From Dyadobacter bucti (lineage in GTDB: Bacteria; Bacteroidota; Bacteroidia; Cytophagales; Spirosomataceae), in contig NZ_SWFP01000005.1 in the NCBI RefSeq assembly GCF_005869225.1, positions 248,001 through 312,000 of the forward strand: 64,000 bases of DNA, given 5' to 3'. The position numbers and the translations under genes are program-made. This document shows positions 1 through 7,477 of the stretch, piece after piece; within the stretch, counting starts at the first letter, position 1, and every line of letters starts with the position of its first letter. The notes beneath the pieces are model-generated. The model had not been told where the DNA came from. It did no database searches and was given only the letters and a program-made list of their open reading frames with translations.

Positions 1-243
1 GCAATTTTCACAGGTGGAGCCGGATACATTAAACTTGGCCGCTGTGGAAAGTTGTGCAGCATAAGCATTTGCAGCATACACGAGACGTATAATAAATTTG
101 TTGGCGTCTGTTCCGCCGGCAAGTGTATTTAGCTGCTCCTTTTCGGGTGGCGTTAAATTTTTCCCGCGTATCGTCTTTACCAAATTGTCCCAATCGACTT
201 GAACAGCTGCACCGAATTTTGTGATCAAATTTTTAAATCCTCG
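1..243 (-). pseudogene. Out-of-frame 3' continuation of the lipoprotein gene (runs off window)
   Basis: This minus-strand frame is open from position 243 to the window edge. It reads as ordinary protein (for example ITKFGAAVQVDWDNLV and TPPEKEQLNTLAGGT). It has no ATG near its beginning and picks up one base out of frame exactly where the 233..1294 frame ends. Removing one T from the TTT run next to the stop joins the two into ...EMITRIKNLITKFG.... I therefore read it as the C-terminal part of the same gene, separated by a 1-bp frameshift or a sequencing error. A separate gene starting at a TTG codon cannot be excluded. The function is unknown. Confidence 0.5.
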
Positions 244-1294
244 TTATCATTTCCGGGCTTAGTGCGTTGAGAGCCGGAACCTGGGCAGCTGTAAAGCTTA
301 CGCCTTTTGTCGCAGCCAATGTGATTAGCGATGAAACATTGGAATTTGGGGTATAGTAAGGATCGTTTTCGTTTGGCACCGGGGGATCGTTGGTTTCACA
401 GGGTGGGGCAACCATGGTACGGTCCTGGGGGCCGGTACAGGGCTCGTATCCGTTGCCGGGATTAGGTGCAGTTCCTCCGCCGCCACCTGTGCCTCCGCCA
501 GTCCAACCGCCGCTAAATGTGGGGACCTCGATACTCGTGCAGGTTGTCACCTGATCATAGCTGTATTCCAGATAGTACCCCTGGCCAGGGGCACATCCGC
601 ATGCTCCGTGGCCCTGCTGATTATGACAGCAAAGATGTTCGATGATCTCTGTCAAGACCATTACCGATGCACATATCTGCTGGTTGACCCGGCCACCGCG
701 CAGACTGTCTTTTCTAGGGTAGTGATCTGTCATAATCACCCGTCCCCGGAAACTGGTTTTCTTGTTTTTCCTGTAATCCTGAACCCAGCTTTTCGTAGGA
801 AAGTAGGTGAGAATGTACGAATTGACGCCAGTCTCCGTAGAGTCGATTACCAGATTTTGGAACAAGGTAGTACTTCTTGAAAGAGGCTTGACCGCAAGTG
901 TATAGGTCACATGCTTGTTCATCACAATCCGCCTGACACTGTCGCTGGTGCTCACTTTAAGCTCAAAGCGGGATTTGAAATCATCGCCACTGGTCCTTTG
1001 GCTGGTGCTGGCGGCCGCCCGGAGTGAAGTGAGTAATTCTTTATCATAACCCTTGATTTGCTTGAGAAACTGATCATAGGTGACCGCTTCCATCCTGGCA
1101 CCTGTAGCCTTGCCCGATGAAGGTTTCCCGGGAGGATTGTCGTTGACAATGTCATCCCGGCAAGAATTGATTGAAAAGCTTAAGCAAAGAAAAAGGAGAA
1201 AGATGGAGATCGCCCCGGGGCGCCAGCGCTTTTTTGCAGCAGTGTTTTTGTTTTGGGAATTCGACTTCTGATTTGGCAGAATTTGCTTTTGCAT
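233..1294 (-). CDS. Putative surface lipoprotein of unknown function (frameshifted C-terminus)
   Basis: The frame encodes 353 residues. A basic N-region of about 28 residues is followed by a hydrophobic stretch and a lipobox-like SFSINSC with the lipidation Cys near residue 45, so export and lipid anchoring are likely. The middle is beta-rich. A Cys-rich patch (CCHNQQGHGACGC) lies near residues 222-234 and is followed by a Gly-rich linker and a Pro/Asn-rich stretch. I recognise no catalytic motif. The frame stops at 233-235 beside a TTTAAAAA run, and the coding signal continues in another frame to the window edge. It may be a surface-anchored protein of a family confined to Bacteroidota, but that is inference. 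Confidence 0.6.
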   Translation of the reverse strand: MQKQILPNQKSNSQNKNTAAKKRWRPGAISIFLLFLCLSFSINSCRDDIVNDNPPGKPSSGKATGARMEAVTYDQFLKQIKGYDKELLTSLRAAASTSQRTSGDDFKSRFELKVSTSDSVRRIVMNKHVTYTLAVKPLSRSTTLFQNLVIDSTETGVNSYILTYFPTKSWVQDYRKNKKTSFRGRVIMTDHYPRKDSLRGGRVNQQICASVMVLTEIIEHLCCHNQQGHGACGCAPGQGYYLEYSYDQVTTCTSIEVPTFSGGWTGGGTGGGGGTAPNPGNGYEPCTGPQDRTMVAPPCETNDPPVPNENDPYYTPNSNVSSLITLAATKGVSFTAAQVPALNALSPEMITRI

Positions 1295-1430
1295 GACCAG
1301 TTAGTTTTCAGATGAATATTGAACTCCTCCGTTAAGAGTTGTCATAAATATTCACGGCTTAAAACTATTTTGATCAGGCAATTAGCGCACGGCAGGCGCG
1401 CGTTACCAGACGGTCATTTGTACCGTATTT

Positions 1431-2009
1431 TTACCCGAAGATCCGGCGGTCTGTAATGGCAGTTCGATGTTCTTCGAGAAACTGGCAAAACGATCTGACC
1501 TGGGTTTCCTGAAATGAAAAATCTGTATTCTGGTCGTAGTCTTCACTGTACACTTCCTCGAAATCGGTAATGATGTACCGCAAAGTCCTGATTCCTTTCT
1601 GGCGGAGTGCGGGCAAATAGAAATTCTGGTGGCTGCTGGCGTAGCATCCCGGCTCGTATTTGCGCGTAGTTTTGATGTCCGCGGCCAGTATCTTGCCAAT
1701 CACATCTACATATCCGTAAAGCAAAACATCGTTCAGCTGGTATTCGCAATATACCTGCGTTTTCATCATCGGCCTGGGCAGGAGCGAACGTACACGCGAC
1801 AAAAGGGTTGGATCAAAAGCCTCTTCATTGACTCCCTTGATCACAGCTTCTTCAAAAGAACTTCCCCTGAGCTGGGCTTCTGTCTGGGGAACGGGAAGCC
1901 GGTTAACCCTGTCAATGAGCTCGGCTGCATTGATATAGCCTTTTTCATAGCGATCAAAGGCGTTGAGCAGGGTAGGATAAAGTTTATAATTTACTTTTTC
2001 AAAAAGCAT
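1431..2009 (-). CDS. PD-(D/E)xK nuclease superfamily-like protein
   Basis: The product has 192 residues, no signal peptide and is probably cytoplasmic. The motif order matches RecB-type PD-(D/E)xK nucleases: GSSFEEAV (residues 49-56), GYVDVIG with Asp102, then ADIKT giving Asp111-x-Lys113, and HQNFYLPAL supplying the Gln128/Tyr131 pair of a QxxxY motif. No helicase or ATPase partner is nearby. It starts 18 bp after the outer-membrane barrel gene at 2028..2816, so the two are probably cotranscribed. The superfamily call rests on these motifs; DNA or RNA substrate and role are unknown. Confidence 0.6.
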   Translation of the reverse strand: MLFEKVNYKLYPTLLNAFDRYEKGYINAAELIDRVNRLPVPQTEAQLRGSSFEEAVIKGVNEEAFDPTLLSRVRSLLPRPMMKTQVYCEYQLNDVLLYGYVDVIGKILAADIKTTRKYEPGCYASSHQNFYLPALRQKGIRTLRYIITDFEEVYSEDYDQNTDFSFQETQVRSFCQFLEEHRTAITDRRIFG

Positions 2010-2027
2010 TGTCGATCCTGTATGAGT

Positions 2028-2816
2028 TTATTTTTTTGCCCCGAAACGATACGTCAGCAAAATCGCCAGATAACTGAATTTGTCATTGGGCGTGTCACTG
2101 TATGAATCACTTTCTTCCGGGTTGATCAGCCGACGTCCCGACGTAGCGTCCATTTTATCCGTTCTCACAAAATAAAACCGGTATTCGATTCCCAGCTTCC
2201 AGTGTTCCAACAACCTGTAATCAAGAGAAGTGCCCACCGGAATCATTCCCTCCCGTGTTTTTTTAATGCCTGCCGGTCCTTTTGGCGGGCCCCATCTCAA
2301 AAAGAGCGGGTTACGTGCGCTTAATTTACTATTGGTAAACCTGAGCAACTCATTGCTGTCGATGTCAAAGGCATTTGCGCTGAAAAAAATAAGTCCCAGC
2401 CCGGCAAAGACATTGAGGTTGACATTACCAGGTTCGAGCCGGTTGAATTGTTCTGTTACATTCCATTTGGCGGTCAGTTCCAATGTATTGTATTCATTGA
2501 TAAAATAGGAATTGAAAAAATCCGTCTTTTCACCGCCTGCCTTGCCAGACGAATATTCCAGATGCAGGGCCAGGTTTTTGTTAAAAGACCGCCCTACGCT
2601 CAGCCCGGCCATACTCCGCATATCCTGGTCGCCCAGCTCCCCGAAAAATTGCGTGAGCCCCGTGCGGAAACCAATGGAATAAGGCAGGTACTCTTTCCGG
2701 TTGTAATTTTTCTTCTGGCTGATGCCGTTGGGTGACGCGGGATTTCTGAAACGTGTTTGCGCTTTTGAAAAAACGGTATAAAGTAACATCACAATCAGCA
2801 GGCAATATTTTCGCAT
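2028..2816 (-). CDS. Outer-membrane beta-barrel protein (DUF6089/PorG-like)
   Basis: I start at the ATG at 2814-2816 because it gives a clean signal peptide, MRKYCLLIVMLLYTVFSKAQ; an upstream in-frame ATG would add 37 residues lacking such a signal. The mature protein of about 240 residues shows the alternating pattern of an 8-strand-type outer-membrane barrel: SIGFRTGLTQFFGELGD, GLSVGRSFNKNLALHLEYS, NLNVFAGLGLIFF, KLGIEYRFYFVRTDKMD, ending FSYLAILLTYRFGAKK with a terminal aromatic strand. Bacteroidota barrels of this type include the T9SS protein PorG, but assignment to PorG itself is not secure. It is divergent from ubiE/porT and upstream of the nuclease-like gene. Confidence 0.65.
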   Translation of the reverse strand: MRKYCLLIVMLLYTVFSKAQTRFRNPASPNGISQKKNYNRKEYLPYSIGFRTGLTQFFGELGDQDMRSMAGLSVGRSFNKNLALHLEYSSGKAGGEKTDFFNSYFINEYNTLELTAKWNVTEQFNRLEPGNVNLNVFAGLGLIFFSANAFDIDSNELLRFTNSKLSARNPLFLRWGPPKGPAGIKKTREGMIPVGTSLDYRLLEHWKLGIEYRFYFVRTDKMDATSGRRLINPEESDSYSDTPNDKFSYLAILLTYRFGAKK

Positions 2817-2938
2817 AATGAACCGTCGTTTGTTGAAGAATTTATTTGGATCAACCTTTAGACGTTCGTTTTGTGATTTGGTCAGCATAATCTGCCAATA
2901 ACCTTTGCATGGCCGGCCAGATAACAATAAATATCTGT

Positions 2939-2946
2939 TAGTTTTG
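2939..2946 (+). promoter_or_regulatory. Candidate -7 element for ubiE-porT
   Basis: TAGTTTTG matches the Bacteroidota -7 consensus TAnnTTTG and lies 29 bp before the ubiE ATG. I see no well-spaced TTTG -33 box; the nearest TTTG is about 31 bp upstream. Confidence 0.4.
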
Positions 2947-2974
2947 TTTATAGTTGTATTTACAAAAAGGAAAA

Positions 2975-3697
2975 ATGAGCGTAGTACCCTACAAGGACAA
3001 GGAAGGCAGCAAGAAGGAGCAGGTGGCCGAAATGTTTGACAATATTTCTCCGAAGTATGATCTGCTGAATCATCTTCTGAGTGCGGGCATTGATATTTAC
3101 TGGCGAAAAAGGGCCATTAAACTACTTAAAAAACAGCAGCCGAAAATTATTCTGGACATTGCCACCGGCACCGGGGATTTTGCGATCGAAGCGCTTTCGC
3201 TGAACCCTGAAAAGATCATCGGCGTGGATATTTCGGAAGGTATGCTGGCGATCGGCCGCGAGAAAATCGCGAAACTGAAAAAAGATCATATTATCAGTTT
3301 GCAAAGCGGGGACTCCGAAAGTTTGACTTTTACCAACAATTATTTTGATGCAATAATCGTTTCGTTTGGAGTACGTAATTTTCAGAATTTACTGGCTGGC
3401 CTGACTGAAATGAACCGCGTGTTGAAGCCGACCGGAACCTGTGTAGTTGTTGAATTTTCCAAGCCGCGCAGTTTTCCGTTTAAACAATTTTACAATTTTT
3501 ATTTCAAGTATATATTGCCATTAATCGGAAAGACGGTTTCGAAGGACAGTTCCGCTTACACCTATCTTCCCGAGTCCGTCCAGGCTTTTCCGGACGGCGA
3601 AGCTTTTCTTGATATTTTTAAAAAAGCAGGTTTTATAAATACCAAATGCATACCACTTACCTTCGGTATTTGTTCAATTTACGTTGGGCAAAAGTAA
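2975..3697 (+). CDS. ubiE: Demethylmenaquinone methyltransferase
   Basis: The 240-residue enzyme transfers a methyl group from SAM to demethylmenaquinone, the last step of menaquinone synthesis, at the cytoplasmic membrane. Visible signatures are YDLLNHLLSAGIDIYWRK (residues 29-46) and the SAM-binding ILDIATGTGDF (59-69), followed by GVDISEGML, ALSLNPEKIIG and the late VEFSKPRSFP motif. Length is typical of the family. I chose the ATG at 2975 because the family begins with a short lead to KKEQVAEMFDNIS; an upstream in-frame ATG at 2954 adds seven atypical residues. Menaquinone would serve the complex I encoded in this window. Its 3' end overlaps porT by 52 bp. Confidence 0.93.
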   Translation: MSVVPYKDKEGSKKEQVAEMFDNISPKYDLLNHLLSAGIDIYWRKRAIKLLKKQQPKIILDIATGTGDFAIEALSLNPEKIIGVDISEGMLAIGREKIAKLKKDHIISLQSGDSESLTFTNNYFDAIIVSFGVRNFQNLLAGLTEMNRVLKPTGTCVVVEFSKPRSFPFKQFYNFYFKYILPLIGKTVSKDSSAYTYLPESVQAFPDGEAFLDIFKKAGFINTKCIPLTFGICSIYVGQK

Positions 3698-4380
3698 TTT
3701 CAGCCATTCTCGTACTGTCGATGACAGTTCAGGAAATCAAAGCGCAAGGCACGGGATACAGACGGCGCCATTTGGAATTTTACGACGATAAGCCCATTCA
3801 TTATGGAATCTTGTTTGCCGTACCTTTCACCCGGTTCAATATCAAGCACAATACCAATTTCGTGACGCAAGATTCAGCCTATCTGGTGCAGTCGCCCACC
3901 AGGGCTGCCTTCCGGATGGGGTTCGTTGTGAACGCGTTCCTGAGCGAGCATTTTGATCTGCGTACAACGCCATCGGTTTCATTGTACGAACGTCAGGTGA
4001 AATTCAGTTATCCCAATAGTCCTGATAAAACCGAAAACCGCGAATCCACCTGGATAGAAATTCCTTTGTTGTTAAAATACAAGTCATTGAGGCGAGTTAA
4101 TTCGCGAATGTACATGGTGGCCGGGATGACTTTCGGGATAGAAACCAATGTGAAAAGGAACAGAGGCGGCGGAGGCGGCAGGCTTGATACGAAGTCCAAT
4201 GATTTTTCAATAGACTATGGAGTAGGGTATGAGCAGTTTTTCGAATTTTTCAAATTTGCACCTGAACTGCGGTTTTCGCACGGCTTGACAAATGTTTTTC
4301 AGCCCACTAAAAATTCATTGGGCGCTGGAATAGGCAGGCTTTCCACGCACACAGTGACGTTATATCTGAACTTTGAATGA
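3646..4380 (+). CDS. porT: Type IX secretion/gliding protein PorT family
   Basis: The 244-residue protein has a signal peptide ending near EIKAQ (about residue 34) and then an outer-membrane barrel with motifs typical of PorT: HYGILFAVPFTRFNIKHN, TRAAFRMGFVVNAFLSEHFDLR and RESTWIEIPLLLKYKS. A long RGGGGGR loop precedes the DYGVGYEQFFEFFKFAPELR block. PorT is an outer-membrane component needed for T9SS export in Bacteroidota, and ubiE-porT adjacency is a recurring arrangement in the phylum. The start lies inside ubiE (52-bp overlap), suggesting translational coupling; a TTG at 3670 is a weaker alternative. It would serve the T9SS-tailed proteins at 40.3, 58 and 60.4 kb. Confidence 0.85.
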   Translation: MHTTYLRYLFNLRWAKVISAILVLSMTVQEIKAQGTGYRRRHLEFYDDKPIHYGILFAVPFTRFNIKHNTNFVTQDSAYLVQSPTRAAFRMGFVVNAFLSEHFDLRTTPSVSLYERQVKFSYPNSPDKTENRESTWIEIPLLLKYKSLRRVNSRMYMVAGMTFGIETNVKRNRGGGGGRLDTKSNDFSIDYGVGYEQFFEFFKFAPELRFSHGLTNVFQPTKNSLGAGIGRLSTHTVTLYLNFE

Positions 4381-4434
4381 TGGCCGCTGATCTTCAATAT
4401 GTTGTAAAATATTTTAAATTTTTTTTCAGAAATA

Positions 4435-4466
4435 TTTGCAGAGATAAATTTAGTCCTACATATTTG
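4435..4466 (+). promoter_or_regulatory. Candidate promoter of tRNA-Val
   Basis: TTTG at 4435-4438 is followed after 20 bp by CATATTTG (4459-4466), one mismatch from TAnnTTTG. Transcription would begin about 15 bp before the tRNA. Confidence 0.4.
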
Positions 4467-4487
4467 CACTCCCAAACGACGGGAAAA

Positions 4488-4562
4488 GGGAGTTTAGCTC
4501 AGTTGGTTCAGAGCATCTGCCTTACAAGCAGAGGGTCGGGGGTTCGAATCCCTCAACTCCCA
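4488..4562 (+). tRNA. tRNA-Val (anticodon TAC)
   Basis: The cloverleaf is complete. The 7-bp acceptor stem GGGAGTT/AACTCCC is perfect, the D-arm contains AGCTCAGTTGGTT, the anticodon stem TCTGC/GCAGA encloses CTTACAA with anticodon TAC, and the T-arm has GGGGG-TTCGAAT-CCCTC with one G-U pair. The discriminator is A at 4562 and CCA is not encoded (the sequence continues CAG), so CCA is added post-transcriptionally. It decodes GUA and probably other Val codons. Confidence 0.96.
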
Positions 4563-4569
4563 CAGTACA

Positions 4570-4604
4570 AAAAGGCCTGTAAATCGATTGATTACAGGCC
4601 TTTT
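4570..4604 (+). terminator. Rho-independent terminator after tRNA-Val
   Basis: A perfect 13-bp stem AAAAGGCCTGTAA/TTACAGGCCTTTT encloses a 9-nt loop. It ends in TTTT and lies 8 bp after the tRNA. Confidence 0.85.
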
Positions 4605-4689
4605 GCTTTGACTGAAAATGTCCAGATGCCAGTCTGGTCCTAGCTAAAAGCAACATGCCCTTCTTGAGAAGTTATATAACTCACAGATC

Positions 4690-5316
4690 ATGAAAAAGAA
4701 GATTGCCATCACTGTATGGGAAAAAATTCAGCCGATTTTGTTTGAAAACCGCGACCTGTTCATTGTTGCCGAACCGCGTGACCAGGCTTTGCGGCTGGAA
4801 GATGTAGACAAGGGTTCTGATTTCTTTTTCGAGTTTGGCTTTCAGGACAACAACAATCATTTCGAGGTCAGACTTAAACCCGGGCATACAGACCATATCA
4901 GGATCGTTGAAGAAAAAATGGATCTTCAGGGTATTATATCCAGCCTGAACCTGTGGCTGGAGATTCTGAGAAAATATACCCGCACTGCCTCTCCTTATGA
5001 CGATCTTTTCGAGCACAGGTTTCAGCAGGAATATTACGAGAAAATCAATTTGAATGAGCCTGACGCTGATTATGCGCCGTTTGATGACGAGATTCTTTTT
5101 AAACTTCTGGATTACCTGGATGCGGTACGGGGAAAATTGCAGACCTACAGAGAAATTGCCAGCGAAACCGACAAATACCAGATCCAGATCATTGAAAAAG
5201 ACTGCGAGACTTTGCAAAAAAATATGCAGTTGCTGAGCAGGAGTGAAGTTTATGAAAAATTGTCGGCGATATGGTCGAAGAGTAAAAAAATAAGCCTGAA
5301 GCTTATTAAAGAATAA
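4690..5316 (+). CDS. Conserved hypothetical cytoplasmic protein
   Basis: The product has 208 residues, is acidic, has no signal peptide or membrane segment, and I recognise no domain. The N-terminal half is mixed alpha/beta with WEKIQPILFENRDLF and FFFEFGFQDNNNHFEV. The C-terminal half is helical and probably coiled-coil (KLQTYREIASETDKYQIQIIEKD), ending in the basic SKSKKISLKLIKE. The ATG at 4690 gives a natural MKKKIAITV start. It lies between the tRNA terminator and the polysaccharide gene set and ends 40 bp before the latter. It could belong to that transcript, but nothing in its sequence ties it to polysaccharide synthesis. Confidence 0.65.
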   Translation: MKKKIAITVWEKIQPILFENRDLFIVAEPRDQALRLEDVDKGSDFFFEFGFQDNNNHFEVRLKPGHTDHIRIVEEKMDLQGIISSLNLWLEILRKYTRTASPYDDLFEHRFQQEYYEKINLNEPDADYAPFDDEILFKLLDYLDAVRGKLQTYREIASETDKYQIQIIEKDCETLQKNMQLLSRSEVYEKLSAIWSKSKKISLKLIKE

Positions 5317-5356
5317 GACGGCCCCGGCCGAAAGTACATACACACTATAATTCTGA

Positions 5357-7468
5357 ATGAAACAACTGATCCAAAACCTGCGGACAGGGGAAACTCTGTT
5401 GCGGGAAATTCCCTCTCCGAGTGCTCAAAAAGGCTGTGTGTTGATCAAAACACGTAAAAGCCTGGTCTCTATCGGCACCGAAAAAATGCTCGTCGGCTTC
5501 TCCAGAGCCGGGCTACTACAAAAAGCATTGCTGCATAGGAATAAAATAAAACCTGTTTTTGAAAAGATCAGAACAGACGGACTGACCTCTGTTATGGCCA
5601 GTATTTCCGCAAAACTAGATCAATGCATTCCGCTTGGCTATTGTAATGTTGGTGAAGTGTTGGAAGTGGGTGAAGGCGTGCATGATATCCGGGTGGGCGA
5701 TCGCGTGGCGAGTAATGGATCTCACGCGGAAATCGTTTCTGTCCCGAGGAATCTTCTGGCGAAAATTCCGTCGACCGTCAGCGATGAGGAAGCCGTATTT
5801 ACAGTAATCGGCGCGGTTGCTTTGCAGGGTATCCGGCTGCTTTCTCCTGTTTTGGGAGAAACGATAGTGGTGATCGGCTTGGGTTTGACAGGATTGCTTG
5901 CAGCGGAACTGTTGCGGCTCAATGGCTGCCGGGTTATCGGGCTGGAAACAGACGAAGACAAGCTCAGAATCGCAAGGGCTAGGGGTATGGTCACCGCTAA
6001 TCCTGATCTGATGAATCCGGTCGATTTGGTTCTGGAACATACCGGGGGAATAGGTGCCGACGGTGTCATTATCACAGCCTCTTCCCGGTCTGACAAAGTC
6101 ATTTCCCAAGCAGCCAGAATTTCACGAAAAAGGGGAAGAATCATTCTGACCGGCGTTGTGGGTATGGATCTGGACCGGGCAGATTTTTATGATAAAGAGC
6201 TGACTTTCCAGGTTTCATGTTCGTATGGGCCGGGGCGGTATGACGAAATTTACGAAGGTCAGGGACACGATTACCCGCTGCCTTTTGTCCGCTGGACTGA
6301 AAACAGGAATTTTCAGGCTATTCTGCAACTGCTGGAATCCGGGAAGCTGGATGTTAAGCCCCTGATCACGGACATTGTTCCGCTGGCAGATTTCGCGAGT
6401 ATTTACCAAAATATTACTGGTTCAAAAGCAATCGGCATTGTTCTTGACTACCCCCATCAGACCGATATCACCACGACCGTACGTCTTACACAGCAGAATT
6501 TCAGCGCAAAAAAAGGAATTGCGGCCATTATTGGTGCTGGGAATTTTACAAAAACTACAATGCTGCCTTTGTTACCAAGAGCAAATGTGAAATACATAGC
6601 GAGTTCGGGCGGCATTTCAGCAGCGGAATTAGCCTCGAAATATAAAATTCCATATTGCACCACCGCCTATCACAAAATACTGGAAGATGAGACCGTCGAC
6701 CTGGTGTTGATCACTACCCGGCACGACCAGCATGCAGCAATGGTCATTGATGCACTAAGGTCACGGAAACATGTTTTTGTCGAAAAACCACTCGCGATTT
6801 TTGAGGAGGAGCTGCATGCCATTATCGAAACATGGTATGAGTGTGAAAAAACCGGCATATCACTCACGGTTGGCTTCAACAGGCGTTTTGCGCCGCATGT
6901 CGTAAAAATGAGGGAATTGCTGGGGCAGACAGTCATGCATATTATGATCTCGGTAAATGCAGGCACTATTCCTGCCAATTCCTGGATCCATGACCGTGCG
7001 CTGGGTGGTGGGCGTATCATTGGCGAGGGCTGTCATTTTTTTGATCTGGTTGCTTATTTGGCAAACAGCCCGATTGCTGAAGTCTGTATGACCGCTACCG
7101 GAACCAATTGCTCCGAAACCACCGATAATGCCAGCGTCTTGCTTCGTTGTGAAAATGGGTCGACGGGCGTGGTTCATTACTTTTCTAATGGCAATAAAGG
7201 CTTTCCGAAAGAGCGTATCGAAGTTCATTCTCTGGGGCGGACGCTTGTTCTGGATAACTTCCGGATTTTGCGGGGTTATGGTTTTCGCAACTTTTCGGTC
7301 CGTCGGACATCCCAGGACAAAGGGCATAAGGAACTGTTGAGGTTATTGCTCGAAAGTGTCCGAAACGGAGGCCAGCCGCTGATTCCTTTCGAAGAAATTG
7401 TCAACGCTACGCGGGCGACTTTCGCGGCGCTGGAAAGCTTAAAGACGAATAGCTGGGTGAAAATTTAA
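5357..7468 (+). CDS. Two-domain oxidoreductase (MDR dehydrogenase fused to Gfo/Idh/MocA)
   Basis: The 703-residue fusion has an N-terminal medium-chain dehydrogenase-like domain (about 1-355) with a Rossmann GLGLTGLLAAELLRLNG segment near residues 173-189. A Gfo/Idh/MocA domain follows (about 385-703) with IIGAGNF, the EKPLA signature (VFVEKPLAIF) and a late GEGCHFFDL motif. The usual zinc Cys and GHE motifs of alcohol dehydrogenases are not visible in the first domain, so zinc dependence is doubtful. Such fusions occur in capsule/exopolysaccharide loci, where oxidation of a sugar nucleotide or uronate is suspected but the substrate is not settled. The heparinase-like gene starts 9 bp downstream. 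Confidence 0.8.
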   Translation: MKQLIQNLRTGETLLREIPSPSAQKGCVLIKTRKSLVSIGTEKMLVGFSRAGLLQKALLHRNKIKPVFEKIRTDGLTSVMASISAKLDQCIPLGYCNVGEVLEVGEGVHDIRVGDRVASNGSHAEIVSVPRNLLAKIPSTVSDEEAVFTVIGAVALQGIRLLSPVLGETIVVIGLGLTGLLAAELLRLNGCRVIGLETDEDKLRIARARGMVTANPDLMNPVDLVLEHTGGIGADGVIITASSRSDKVISQAARISRKRGRIILTGVVGMDLDRADFYDKELTFQVSCSYGPGRYDEIYEGQGHDYPLPFVRWTENRNFQAILQLLESGKLDVKPLITDIVPLADFASIYQNITGSKAIGIVLDYPHQTDITTTVRLTQQNFSAKKGIAAIIGAGNFTKTTMLPLLPRANVKYIASSGGISAAELASKYKIPYCTTAYHKILEDETVDLVLITTRHDQHAAMVIDALRSRKHVFVEKPLAIFEEELHAIIETWYECEKTGISLTVGFNRRFAPHVVKMRELLGQTVMHIMISVNAGTIPANSWIHDRALGGGRIIGEGCHFFDLVAYLANSPIAEVCMTATGTNCSETTDNASVLLRCENGSTGVVHYFSNGNKGFPKERIEVHSLGRTLVLDNFRILRGYGFRNFSVRRTSQDKGHKELLRLLLESVRNGGQPLIPFEEIVNATRATFAALESLKTNSWVKI

Positions 7469-7477
7469 ACCGGAAGC

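Noticed and set aside
225-250. Programmed +1 frameshift in the lipoprotein gene
   Set aside because: No supporting slippery-site or stimulator structure is evident; a homopolymer error or pseudogene is simpler. Kept only as an alternative.
4377-4643. 88-residue plus-strand frame across the tRNA region
   Set aside because: It runs through the complete tRNA-Val and its terminator, so it is not a protein gene.
4681-5343. 220-residue minus-strand frame
   Set aside because: It is antisense to the better-supported 208-residue gene at 4690 and shows no domain or start context.
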